From Capitulum mitella (lineage: Eukaryota; Arthropoda; Thecostraca; Pollicipedomorpha; Pollicipedidae): DNA of 64,000 bases. The position numbers and the translations under genes were made by a program. The stretch covers positions 5,449,685 to 5,513,684 of the forward strand of contig CP099848.1 in assembly GCA_030062745.1 (NCBI GenBank), given 5' to 3'. The notes beneath the pieces are model-generated. The model searched no databases, was not told where the DNA came from, and worked only from the letters and a program-made list of their open reading frames with translations. Shown here one piece after another: positions 24,001 through 35,310 of the stretch (position 1 is its first letter; the number at the start of each line of letters is the position of its first letter).

Positions 24001-24357
24001 GTCACGGGCTGGGCATGTTTGTAACCAGAAAGGAAAACGGAAAAATATAATACTTCAAGCTAATCGCAATCATAGTGCTGATATGCTTCGAGAAGGGCGA
24101 TAGTTTCTTGTTCGCTCTATCGTTATGAACGGGCGAACTAAATGCTGATGGCTGTGCTGCGGTTGATTGACACCATAAATAATCGTCAAAAATTCCGACT
24201 CGCCGAGTCAATCGTGAATACCAGACGGTTTTTCAACGTTCCCGTGACTGAGATCCCATTGCACTTATCTTGGTGTGGCCATTATAGTTACAGTTGCTTA
24301 AAGGTGCATGCCGACAAACACCTTCCAGTGCACACATCTCCCCATGGCGACAAACGT
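24001..24357. other. Unassigned non-coding sequence
   Basis: No feature seen. The right edge grades into the 35-bp repeat. Confidence 0.5.
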
Positions 24358-24528
24358 CTCCCAATTTCACGCCTCCTTCTACTGCCGTCTCCCAACTCAA
24401 CATCTCCCTCTGCCGCCCACTGGCTTCCAACTCCACATTTCCCTCCGTCGCCAACTGGTTCCCAACTTCACATATTCGTCTGCTGCTATCAGGCTTCGCA
24501 ACTCCACATCTTATTCGGCTCGCCTCCG
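24358..24528. repeat. 35-bp minisatellite
   Basis: Units starting with CTCCCAACTC/CTTCCAACTC begin at 24,389, 24,424, 24,459 and 24,494 (35-bp steps), preceded by a diverged unit at 24,358. Three plus frames are open across it only because of the repeat. Confidence 0.9.
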
Positions 24529-25180
24529 GCGGACATTTCAATCAGTTTCCCGGAGAGCTCGACCTGGATTCGTGTCGAGAAGTGTCGAGAGCAGCCCTGC
24601 AGATGAATATCCAGACCATAGCTGGTGAAATATCCCCAAGTGGGTCCTGGCACGACATTGGAGTAAAACAGCGAAGCAGATTTCGTTTGGTGCAGCCAAT
24701 CGCACAGACTGACATTTCGAATTCAAATTTTGGTGTTCAATGGACATCACTTACATGTAAGTCCAGTAAACGGATGAACAGATGTGACGGATAGCGTGAT
24801 GTTTCATTGTGCAAATGAAACGCATTTTCAATGACTCCTTTTGGGTATAAAACTATCCTCAGGTCATCATTCCAGGATGCTTGTAATCAAACGCAACGAC
24901 GACACCAAAATATCTGTTCTACCTAAATTAGGCAACATTTGTAGCATCTTAGGCTCAGTGCGGCATGCGAATGTTACGCAAAAAATATTAGAATACGTAG
25001 GAATTGACGCATAAGTTTAAACATTCCTAAATCGGAACTGTTTTTTTAACGATCCTTAGCGGTGTTTTGACCACACGTTTTACACATCGCGGAAGGCAGC
25101 CGAAAGGTTTTGTTGCAGTTCACCGACATTCCGTACTGTTTTCAAACTTGAACAAGACGCTAGTAGAACGTCTTGTAGAA
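24529..25180. other. Unassigned non-coding sequence
   Basis: AT-richer, no recognisable content. Confidence 0.55.
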
Positions 25181-25464
25181 CGTCTTGTATCAGCGGCTAG
25201 TAGAGCCAGCACCACGGTCCTCGGCAGCGGTGCTCGGGCCAGTCGGCTGGGACCGGCCGGCGCAGTCCGGCCTCTGCCGCCCCCCCCCCCTTTCCGCTCT
25301 CCCCACGTCTCTCCGACCTTATCTCCGCCGTCGGCCTCGACAGCCGGCTGAGCCTGCGTTTGAAGTCGGCCGACGAACGACGCGATAAGGGACATCGAGC
25401 TGCCGTCGACTGGCGCCGGCCAGGAGCCGACGGCGCTCTGGCGCGACAACAACACCGTCTGTGT
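25181..25464. other. CpG-rich block with C11 run
   Basis: GC-rich sequence with an 11-C run at 25,280-25,290 and Y-rich CCACGTCTCTCC words. It leads into the minisatellite. No exon supported. Confidence 0.45.
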
Positions 25465-26190
25465 GGTCCCCGGCCGACTCCGGCGGCCGCGTGTGTTACC
25501 CCCGGCCGACTCCGGGGGCTGTGTGGTCCCCGGCCGACTCCGGCGGCCGCGTGTGTTACCCCGACCGACTCCGGGGGCTGTGTGTTACCCGCCGACCGGC
25601 TGCGGTGGTCACGTGGATTACTTTCGACTGACTCTGGTGGCCGTGTCCCCCGGGCTCCAGTAGTCATTGGTTAATCTCGGCCGACTCCGGCGGCCGCGTG
25701 TGTTACCCGCCGACCGACTCCGGGGGCTGTGTTACCCCCGACCGACTCCGGGGCAGTTACCCCCGACCGACGCGGCTACCCCCGACCGACTCCGGGGGCT
25801 GTGGGTTACCCGCCGACCGGCTGCGGTGGTCACGTGGATTACTTTCGACTGACTCTGGTGGCCGTGTGCTAACCCCGACGGGCTCCAGTGGTCATTGGGT
25901 TAATCTCGGCCGACTCCGGCGGCCGCGTGTGTTACCCGCCGACCGACTCCGGGGGCCGCGTGTGTTACCCCCGACCGACTCCGGCGGCCACGTGTGTTAC
26001 CCCCGACCGACTCCGGGGGCTGTGGGTTACCCGCCGACCGGCTGCGGTGGTCACGTGGATTACTTTCGACTGACTGGTGGCCGTGTGCTAACCCCGACGG
26101 GCTCCAGTGGTCATTGGGTTCATCTCGGCCGACTCCGGTGGCTGCGTTACCCTCATCTGACTCCGGTGTATCGCCCCTGATGGACACCGG
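25465..26190. repeat. GC-rich minisatellite with 221-bp higher-order period
   Basis: The basic unit is about 27-32 bp (CCGACTCCGGCGGCCGCGTG plus GTTACCCC variants). Superimposed on it, a longer block repeats: CACGTGGATTACTTTCGACT occurs with its ACGTGG at 25,611, 25,832 and 26,053, exactly 221 bp apart each time, together with flanking TCCAGTGGTCATTGG. All three plus frames are open for long distances and give PTDSGG-type peptides, which is a repeat artefact. The array lies inside a CpG-rich block. Confidence 0.93.
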
Positions 26191-26690
26191 TGGTCATGTG
26201 TCACCGATGCTGTGTTACCCGTTCTGGCGTAGGTCATCCTCCTGGCTGCCCGCTGGTTGAGTGGCCGATGCCTGCGTGACGGACTGGTCCTGGCCACACT
26301 ACCAGCAGAGCACTCCGCAGCGAGACGCGCCTTCGTGCTTCCCCGTCGTCGGGCCGTGGCAGAAGCGCCGGTCGGCGTCTCATTCAGGGCCCGTTCGACG
26401 CGGAGTTGTTTACGCCCGGCCGACGCGGTGGGCGCCGCGTTTGAGTAAGACTCGGCAAACACGCACGGCATCGGCGCCGGGGCCGGGCCGAGCGCGGCGG
26501 CTCATGCGTCTCGCTCGAGCGCGGCGGCTCATGCCGGCGGCGGACGCCTGGCGGCAGCGCGCTCCGTCCCGCCAGATCTATTGTTATTGGCTGTCCGGCT
26601 CTGTCTGATGAAGAGGTGGAAGCCACGGGAACGGTGTGACCCGGCGGCCCCGCGGCCGCGCCGAGCACGATGCAGGCTGACGCATGGGAG
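26191..26690. other. CpG-rich block right of the minisatellite
   Basis: CpG-dense with open frames on both strands and no recognised protein. GATCTATTGTTATTGGC at about 26,575 resembles Sox/CCAAT sites in GC-rich context. Confidence 0.45.
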
Positions 26691-27038
26691 TGTTCCGCCC
26701 CGCCCATACAGAGCACGTAAACATTGCTGTCTGTAAAACTTCAGTAGAAAGCTTCCGCAGTTCTAATATCGTGATACGGGCGAGAAACATGTATCGAAAC
26801 GCCCGAACACAATTGCTTTTTCCAGCCATGCATGGTGCCAATTGGTTGGAAGGCTTAGTTGCAGATGCGTTCTTTCCGTCGACGACGAAACTCATTTGGT
26901 AACTTCTCCGGGACGATCTGTAGCGAATCAAATGGAATCAGCGAGAAGCCCGGGTGGATTCCTATCAGCAAGGGGTTCCATCTTGACGACCGTCAGACAG
27001 GGTGTAGAGGAGAGCCTGCAACGCAACAAAGTACCCAC
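26691..27038. other. Unassigned non-coding sequence
   Basis: Nothing recognised. Confidence 0.5.
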
Positions 27039-27138
27039 TCTTTCTCCTTTCTCCTCCCTCGCTCACTCACGTACTCACTCGTTCATTCACTCACTCACTC
27101 TCTCTCTCCCCCTCTCTCTTTCTCTCCCCTCTCTCTTC
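27039..27138. repeat. CT/ACTC-rich microsatellite
   Basis: Pyrimidine-rich simple repeat passing from CACTCACGTACTCACTC into CTCTCTCTCCCCCTCTCTC. Confidence 0.92.
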
Positions 27139-27760
27139 GGCCCAGCTGCTTCAGGACACCATCTGAGAGCATGGCTGTTAGGGATGGGGTGTGGGGTGGA
27201 AGAGAACACCGGCCCATTGGCTGCTCACTGCGTGAGTTATCACACGCGCAGCCCGGCGCAGCCCTCGCCTCGAGTTTCGCCGCTCCACCGCGCCCTGCAG
27301 CGACGCACCGCACCGGCTCGCGCGTCTCAGATGCACGAGAAAAGACCCCGTGGACGTCAGAAGCTTTGCCAGAGTCCGTGAGACCGGGAGACCATCTGAC
27401 CGGGCGCCGGACTGACGGCGCGTCAGGAGTGGACGTCCGGCGCCCGCCGAGCCGGGGCCGGCCGGTCCGGAAGCGGTCCCGGCCCGAGCTCAGAGCCGCC
27501 GGGGCTCGGCTGCGCGTCCGCTCGGCCCGTCAGGCGGCCTCTCAGCGCGGCTCGGCCCGCTCTCCACGGACGGCGTCGACGTGCTTTTCCGCTGATGCAC
27601 CTTGTTTCGCCGGGCGGCTGGACGACTGATCAGAAGGGTCGGCGACGTCGTCGGACCGATGTCACGTGCCGCCGGGCTGTCGTTACCGACGAACGTCCGA
27701 CATCAAAGGACACGACGGCGCAATTTTCGAATGAATCCAGCTGGCAGCGGGTCTGACGGA
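27139..27760. other. CpG-rich block without recognisable exons
   Basis: CpG-dense, strongest at 27,390-27,600. One plus frame (26,859-27,629, 256 codons) is the longest in the window, but it runs through the CT microsatellite and has no domain, so it is not called as a gene. Confidence 0.5.
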
Positions 27761-28739
27761 AATAACCAAACGGACGGGCTTCCGAATGGAAGCGGGAAAG
27801 AGCCCCACAAGTGAAAGGCCACTACATCTGAATAAACGCGGCAGTAAGTCTGAAAACTAGTTAGCCCCTATTGCAAAGCAGCACTGAAGCTAGATTAGGA
27901 TGAGGTCTGGGGGGAGGTGAATTACCCTCGTAACGGTGATTTCTTGAGACCCAGACGTTGATCGAAGAATCCTTTTTCTGAAACCGTGTGGAGCGATGTG
28001 TTCACTTGGCTGCGATGAGCACCTGCGTCCTATGATGTTGTATCAAACATAGCGAAGGAACAGTCTTTGTCTCGTCATTTGTGTCGTCCTTCAGGTAATT
28101 TACTAGTGAATGCTATGGACTGCAAAGCACGAATCGGCCACCTCATTTTCTCCATTATATATTTATTTCAAGATACGTGTTACCGCAATTCTTGGTCATG
28201 ATATGAACATTGGGATGAAGCGTGCTCGTTGTCTGATATCAACACAAATTATAACCTGTGTCTTCATCAGACAACCAAACGTTTGGTTTGGTTCGTTGTT
28301 TGTGGGAGCTTTTCGACGGTCCAGATCACTTCAGCCTTGAGATCAAGGAGGGATGTTAGAGGGGCACTTGACAAGTGTTTTCGTGAGGAAGACGGTTATA
28401 CGGGTTTCGGCTTAATGGCATTAATCACGAGCTGTTAAACGGCATTCAGTCAAAATAAGTAAGTATTCGAAGAGACTCTTGGTATATAAGTTCAGCGAGG
28501 CCAGTCTGATCATTTTCACGTGGCGAGGAATTAATGAGGACTCGACGTTATAGTCGGCAATGATTTATTGCAAAGAACTAGCCGAGTGAACAAAGAAGAT
28601 CTATGTATCATCAACCCAGATCACCAAATCGTGTTAAGAGGCAATGTCAACCGACTTAAATAACAACTTTCTTGTCTAATTTTCGTGCAGAGGTCCAGTG
28701 CATCTTGGTACGCTGATCGGTGCTGGGTCGGATATCTAG
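27761..28739. other. Unassigned non-coding sequence
   Basis: AT-rich with short frames. Nothing recognised. Confidence 0.6.
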
Positions 28740-28955
28740 TGGCTGCTGCACCAGCGCAGCGTTCCGTAGTTGCTGACTGATGTCGCCATTATCAGCGCTG
28801 GGTTCCGCAGCTGCTGGCTGATGTCATTATCAGTGCAGGGTTCGGGGGCCGCGGACTGAGGCTAGCAATATCAGAGCCTGGTTTGGCGGCTGCTGCATGC
28901 ATTTACCATGATCAGGGCAGAGTTCCGAAGGTGTTCGCTGCTGTTGCCTTGATTG
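28740..28955. repeat. 38-41-bp degenerate minisatellite
   Basis: ATCAG begins units at 28,791, 28,829, 28,870 and 28,911, each followed by GCNG-GGTTC-like sequence and GCTGCTG. A diverged unit precedes them. About five units. Confidence 0.8.
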
Positions 28956-29039
28956 GCTTACCGTAGCAGACCGACACGTTATTGCGTCAAGTCTAAGCTC
29001 TCCTGACACATCCCCCTCAGGCTGTCTGACTTCAGCCAC

Positions 29040-29760
29040 GGCTGACTGGTGATCTCCGCTCGGTAAACGCGCTCGCGTCAGTTTGCTCGGCTCCTGATCG
29101 AGCAGGACCAGCCGTCGCCTGTCGCCGTTCCCCCCGGGGCTCCGGTATCAGTGTCACCGTCCGGCTCCGGCTGGTACGGCACGTGTCCGTGTCAGGGTCG
29201 CCACGGTGTCGAGAGGCGCCGCGTCTCGCCGCGCCAGCGGACGCAGAGCCGCAGCCAGTCCCGGCGCCGGCCGACGGAGGGGGCCCGCGGCGGCCCGACG
29301 GTCGACGGTAACGACGCATCAGCCGCCGATGTTCGGACGATAACTCCCCATTCGGACATCGATCACCGTTTCATTGACAGTTTGAGCTGCCGGCGGTTTT
29401 CGGCCGGGGCGCGCGGCGCCGGCCGGCGTCAGGCGCCGCCGCGAAGCCGGCCGATGCGTCGATCGCGGCGCGACGACGGCCGGCGCGGCGGGCGTCCGGC
29501 GTGCGCGTTTTGCATATCATCGACGGGGAGCGATAATGGCGCCGATCGTAAAGCGGCTGACGGCCGGCCGCGGCCCGGTCCGGGAGCGATCAACAGATGA
29601 GACACGCTGCGTCGGACGGCCGAGCTTTGCATCGTAATCGCGTCGGCCCGCGACGCTGCCGGGAAGGCTCGGCGGGCCTCGACGGCGACCGACTTGCCTC
29701 GACGCCGGCAGAAAATCGATCCGCCGTGCGGCCGGGGCTCACGGATAGCTGGGTGATTGA
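29040..29760. other. CpG-rich block with motif cluster
   Basis: CpG-dense. Positions 29,330-29,395 contain ACGATAACTCCCC, ATCGATCACCG and TTTCATTGACAG, resembling GATA and TALE/homeodomain sites. Frames on both strands are open, without recognisable protein. Confidence 0.45.
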
Positions 29761-31615
29761 CCCGGGCTGCTCATTCATGACGGTGAATGGATAGTTCATT
29801 CGGAATCTAACATGTGCGTACATTGGAAACAGTCCTCTTTATGATGATCACCGGCCGCGCTAATTGCACTGTTCTACGATGAGTTACATCCGCAGCACGA
29901 CAGTGATGTTCTTTAGCAGTAGGATGCAAGAATTAACGTTGTCGGTATTCAAGCCCGGAGGGCGGAGGTGATCAATTCCGCAGGCTTACGTGCGCCGTCG
30001 CAACGGAAATATTTCCGAAACGTTCCTGACTGATGGCACAAAAGTCTGGGAGATGGGCCACAGTGAACGTGTAAAACCCAACGATTTTAGTGGCCGTGCT
30101 TCCAGCGTCGCGAAGAAGAGCCAGAACGTAACGTCAAAACCTTGACTGAATGGCCCATGCGATGCGAACGGTATATGTGAGTGCCTGTAAGCTTTACTGT
30201 CCTAGCACGCCCCATCATAAATAGTTGATGTTTTTACAGTTTTTTTTTCTTACGGATCTAGGCCTTTGTGTCAATACTACATGAACACCTGTCTGGTTTT
30301 GCTCAATCAGTAAGAAATCAGATACATTTATAATGATATTTCATTACTCATTCACCCTAAAAAAATGTAGTACAGGATATAGTTTCTTCTTTGTTATATA
30401 TGATTCTCAAGGGCAAATCCAAACTGGGAGGAACCATACAGCTACTCTTGCTCAAAAGCAATGTGCTAATGCGTTCAAAAACTAATGATGACAGAGCGCT
30501 CCGGTGAATATTATGGGATAGTTTCTGTATTGTACAATAAAGATTTTTATTGCATATTTTAGGCCACACCAGACTAAAGGCTGTTCAAACACGCCCGCGA
30601 CCGAGAGGAAGTCATCCTCTCCGCTCACATTTCTCTCCTAACCAAGAAGGAGCAAATTAACAAAAATGGACGTAAAACGAGTTTGTTTCTAACCCAAATG
30701 GTGCCTGACTTAACTCACTCGGGCCACTTATTAACGTCCCGAAGGAAGCAAAGAGAGCACCACGTTGCTTACGGTCTCTGCTGTCAACAGTGATTTTATG
30801 GTATTTCATCAGGCAACCCATACTGGTGTGGCGACCTTGTTTTAAAACTTCCAAATCGCTGTAGTAAGCATGTTTTCTCTGGTCGAAGTCAAATCAATGA
30901 AAGACCAAATACGATTATCAGCCTTTGTTATACTGTTGGTGCCGAAAATGATGCTTTGTACCTTCCTTCTTCGCCATTTGTGCTATATGAGTCCTGCCTT
31001 TTTCACTGACAACGCTTTTCATCGCAAAAATACCCTCCCAGAACATATCAAACTGTCTGAGGCATCAGTGTCACGAAAGATGGGGGGCATTGCATGAAAA
31101 GATTTGGTAGGACCTTAGGCTGTTTCCTGTCTGGCCACTTGTAATGCGCTGACAGACATCAGAAACGAACTTTTTCGAATACATAAGAAACTGTCAACAT
31201 GCGACTGGTCCTTACGTGGCATCTGCTGACCTCAGTATTCGCCTGTCTGACTTCATACGTTTTTTTTGGTCTTGTCTAGGCCTTTGCAATGTTGCTCCTA
31301 CGTTTTCTACGGCAATCACAGCTATCGAAATATTGGGGGTTATCATGAGCTCCACAGGTCTAAGAAGGATCCGGAAGCCGACCTGGGGAGGGTAAACCCG
31401 TGGATCAAACAAGAGACCCAGAACAATTTCTGAATGTTCCTTTTAAAAGGTTTGGACCTAGTAGGAAAATGTACTTTGTTTAAAGATCATCAACATGTTT
31501 ACGAAAAATATAGGTTTAAACAAGTTTTTTCATGGGAAAAATATTACCTTTCGGAAATGGCAATGCATTGACCCTAAGAATCCAGTTTATAATTCTGAAC
31601 CAAAACGGCCCTAAT
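29761..31615. other. Unassigned non-coding sequence
   Basis: AT-rich; all frames under about 80 codons. Nothing recognised. Confidence 0.6.
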
Positions 31616-32240
31616 CATTGCCGCGCCTAACAACAGCTATTCGGAGCCCAAGTCACACGGTACGAGAGTTGCCGTGCGGTATGACCTGGGTGCGCCTGCG
31701 GGTTGCACGACTCCAGAACGGCCGGGCGGTACGGCTCAACTTTAGCTGGTCGGAGCCGCTCGCTCTGCAGCGGGCCATACGTTACTGGGCGGCGGCGGCG
31801 GCGGCGGCGGCGGCGCGGCCGGGAAGGACGTTTTTCTGCCGGTGGCCTCATCTGTCGGCCGGCGATCCGGTCACGAACGCGCTCTCCGGGGTCGCACCGG
31901 GCCGCCATTAACATCAACAAAACACCGGCCGCAGATTTATCGGCCCGGTCCGATTTCAATCCTGCTGCCCGGTCCACTGCAGGCCGGCTCCTCAGCGCGG
32001 ACGTGCGTCCGGCAGCGGACCCGTCCGGCCAGAGCTCGGGCCGGCAGCGAGCCGGCTGCGCTGAAGGCCCGCCACGGCGACAGATGAGCGCCCAACAAAT
32101 TTGGGAAATTATCAGACAGTCGTTGACAAAAACGAACGCTCTGTAAAAAGCGGCGGCACACCTCGGCGAAGCTTTTTCCGCTCATGACGGCGGCATTAGA
32201 CGCGTGAAAGCATCTAACGGGAGCCTTAAGAGCGCGTGAC
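31616..32240. other. CpG-rich block with motif clusters
   Basis: CpG-dense block containing a (GGC)9 run. GCCATTAACATCAACAAAAC (31,901 on) followed by CAGATTTATCGGC resembles homeodomain, Fox and GATA sites. Positions 32,092-32,265 hold AATTATCAGACAG, GTTGACAAAAACG and GATTTAATTACGG. No exon supported. Confidence 0.45.
31788..31815. repeat. (GGC)9 microsatellite
   Basis: Uninterrupted GGC repeats within the CpG-rich block. Confidence 0.95.
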
Positions 32241-35000
32241 CGATTTAATTACGGCAGAGAAGGATCAGTGGGCACATAGACAACGTGACGCAAGAAGGAG
32301 CCCGGGCATGTTGGTCTTCCTGTTGCAAAATAATCTCTGCGAACTTCGCGTGCCTTCACAGCGCCTCAGTTGTCGTCCCCAAACACGCAGACAGTATCAC
32401 CTCTGATTACGAAAGCCATGTTGGTCTGAGGCGGTGGCGCATACACGGCTAGTAAAACACAGAGTAGGTCCCGCTGAGTTTATTTATGGTTTGAGATAAC
32501 CTCGCAAGTCTAACATGGTTTGTCATTATGCGGCATGTACATAGCAACGCAGTTCTGGTGTTCCACGGAAATATTCCTCCATTCGGGTGGGGCTGGGAAC
32601 GTGTTAGACTTTACATGCCTTTGTGCATAAATGTGTTACTAATGGTCTGGAATTTCGAGAACATCGAAACTTTTTCGGACAAGGCAGAATTAACCTGAAG
32701 ATCATGCAAGCCCAACACAAATATAGATGCACGTGTTTCTGGACACATTGTCAGCCCTTGGAGTTGCTGGCCCCGCAGCGTTAAGAAACTTGAGCTGACA
32801 CCATCTCCGACCTGCCTACGACCTGAGTCATACCACACATCGCACGAAAGAGTGCCGCTCTGAATGAATCCCTTTCAGCTTTGTAATGTTGTAAATGAGG
32901 TGCAGAAGGTTACCGAGTGACAGTGGACACCCAAAAGGTTCTGCGACTTTCTGCCAATCGCCATTCGGTAATGGAAATCACTTCATTTGTTCCAATGGCA
33001 GTGTCGCATTACCCTAGGCGAGTGATGAAAGGACGCATGTATGCGATATTTCTAGCAATGCGTTACTTTTATATGCGTCATTCAGCGTGTTTTGGTCAGT
33101 CGGTTTGCACTAGAAGGGAATCTTTCCATCCAGGAATGGGTGCTGAGGGTAGCAGACCCTGGTCCGTTCAGCTGCTGCCCAACATTTGGTAAAAAATCTC
33201 ATATTCCTAGTCGCTTGCGTTTTCACCGAATATAGTTCCACGAGGGACATCTGAAAAACGTTACAGCTTAAAACTATGTCATGGAACACGGAAGGAGGTA
33301 GAAAAACGTGTCAAGGCAGAGACACGTTTTTTTCTTGCTTAAACGCCTTACAAACTTGCTCTTGGTGGAGCTCGACAAAGCAAGAAGTGGCTTCACAAGG
33401 ATCTTCAGATAATGGGTTTTAAGGGTTGACCTTCGAATGTTTTCCACGCATTGTCGACTGTGGACGGAAAATCGTTCTGGGGAAATCTGGGTGATTTTTC
33501 TTTAAAATGAAATCTGCCCATTTCTTGTTCTATTTGTTGATGGTTCGAAACTCTTCGGATTGTGAAGGTGACAGCTGATGATTATTTTTCCCGTATCCCA
33601 CGACTGGTAGGACTCTGTTCCAAACAAATCCCAATCCCTGGGCCACGTGCTTTACTAATGCTTGACCCGCTTTAGCGGCCCACATCACGCTCACTTTGCA
33701 GAGTTTCCGTGCTCAGAAGCCAGTGCTCCAAGACTGCCAGTATAGGACACCACGTTCATTTCAGTTTATGCAAACTTTTTTGTGTGTCTGCATCTAGAAG
33801 AAGCTCTCATTCGGGAGCATTCTTTTGTGATGTCTCATGCATATTTATGTAACTCTGTTCATACATAGTACACTCGGCATGTTATGTACATACTGCTGAA
33901 AATGAGGAGCAACATGAGCGAGGCGGAACTGCATAGCTATGCTTTGAAGTCTTCCTATGATTTCAATCCAGTCGCCGAAATGTGCATCTCATCATCTCAC
34001 GTCTCTGCATCACACGATTTCGCGTGGGCTTGAAGGCAGGCCGGAGTGCTTGACGCCGGGGCGAAGTGCCTCAGAATGAGGCGGTGTTCGCTACGCGATG
34101 ACCTCGCGGCTGAGGACAGGCCCGTTGGCTGGCGCGCGGTGCACTCTCAGCCTCACGCCGGCTTCCTGGGGGGACATAGAGGATGTGCTCTGGGACGAAA
34201 ATGTCCAACTTAAAAAACGCCACGACAGTATGTAACCAATGACGAAAGATAATTCACTATCTCTCAGATGGAGTATTCAGTAGATGGAAACGGCCTGGTG
34301 ACGCCTTTTCAGGATTTTCGTCCATAGTTCCTAGACTTTTCTTCTAGATTTCAGATTCCCTGATCAGTTCCGAATTGATCAGGTTTCTTTGGAAGCAACG
34401 GATTTGGGACGTGCTGCTGACAGACGACTGCAGGCTAGTCAGTTCCCTGTCTGCAAACAGTCGTGGTCGCATCGACAGCCTGCGTAAAAAAGCAGACGAC
34501 GATCCGCCGCCCGTTTGATGAACGACTGCAAAAAGCTTCAGATGCACCCCACTTGACGCGCCATTAAAATATCTCTGGAACAAGGCGCGCGTTTTATGCC
34601 AAGTGCCGGCGGGCCGGTAAATCACATCCAGTGGCGTATCCCCAGCATCTTCAATCACAAGCCAGGCGCTGCCCCGGTCCGGGCGCTACGGAAATAGGAT
34701 ACCCAGAGGCTAACGAATCTGTTGCTGCAGAAACCAACGCAGCCACCTATAAAAAACGGTCAAAAGTCACTGGGCGTCATTGTCCGTCCCATTCGTTGAG
34801 CAGGCTAATGCCCCCCATTGCCACGTCACGCTTCTCAGTCCCCACTCGTGTTTCCGGTCGGTCTTGGGGTGTTCAAATGGCGGGGAAGGGGCCTGGTCCG
34901 CTCCATGCTTCCCAGAAATAAGGCGGAAGCACAGGGCTTAGTGGCCCAGGACTGTTGTTTGCACAGTTCCCCTTTCAGTGCGATTTGAAATTTGACATCA
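32241..35000. other. Unassigned non-coding sequence
   Basis: 2.8 kb of mixed composition. No frame above about 105 codons, no recognised protein, RNA or repeat copy. GC rises locally at about 34,020-34,180. Confidence 0.55.
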
Positions 35001-35310
35001 CGCCAGTTTTCCCCGTTTGCGATCCAACGATGCAACGTCGGCGCAGCGGGACGGACGGGCGGCGATTCGGGGCATCGCTCTGTGCTATATCGTGCCGTGC
35101 CCCTGACGTGCCTCCGTCATTCATGCCGCATGTTCACGGAAAACGTGGCCGTCCGCACCGACGTTCAGCCGTTCCAAGGCCGAGCAACCGCCGAAAGTGG
35201 CGGCCATGTGTTGGCAGCGCGGTGGCTTCGATCTGACAGGCGATCTAAGCCACCAACCGACACGCCTGACGGCGCACAAGACTTGGCTCAAAACTGGACG
35301 CCGGAGTCCA
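35001..35310. other. GC-rich patch
   Basis: GC-rich and CpG-containing. The plus frame at 34,992-35,480 (162 codons) overlaps open minus frames and matches nothing known to me. Confidence 0.4.

Noticed and set aside
25465..26190. PTDSGG-type repeat protein
   Set aside because: All three plus frames are open because the array is GC-rich and repetitive; the 221-bp period is not a multiple of three, so a single frame is not maintained between blocks.
26859..27629. 256-codon plus frame, the longest in the window
   Set aside because: It runs through the CT microsatellite and a CpG-rich block, gives Ser/Leu then Arg/Pro-rich sequence, shows no domain, and other frames are open over the same bases.
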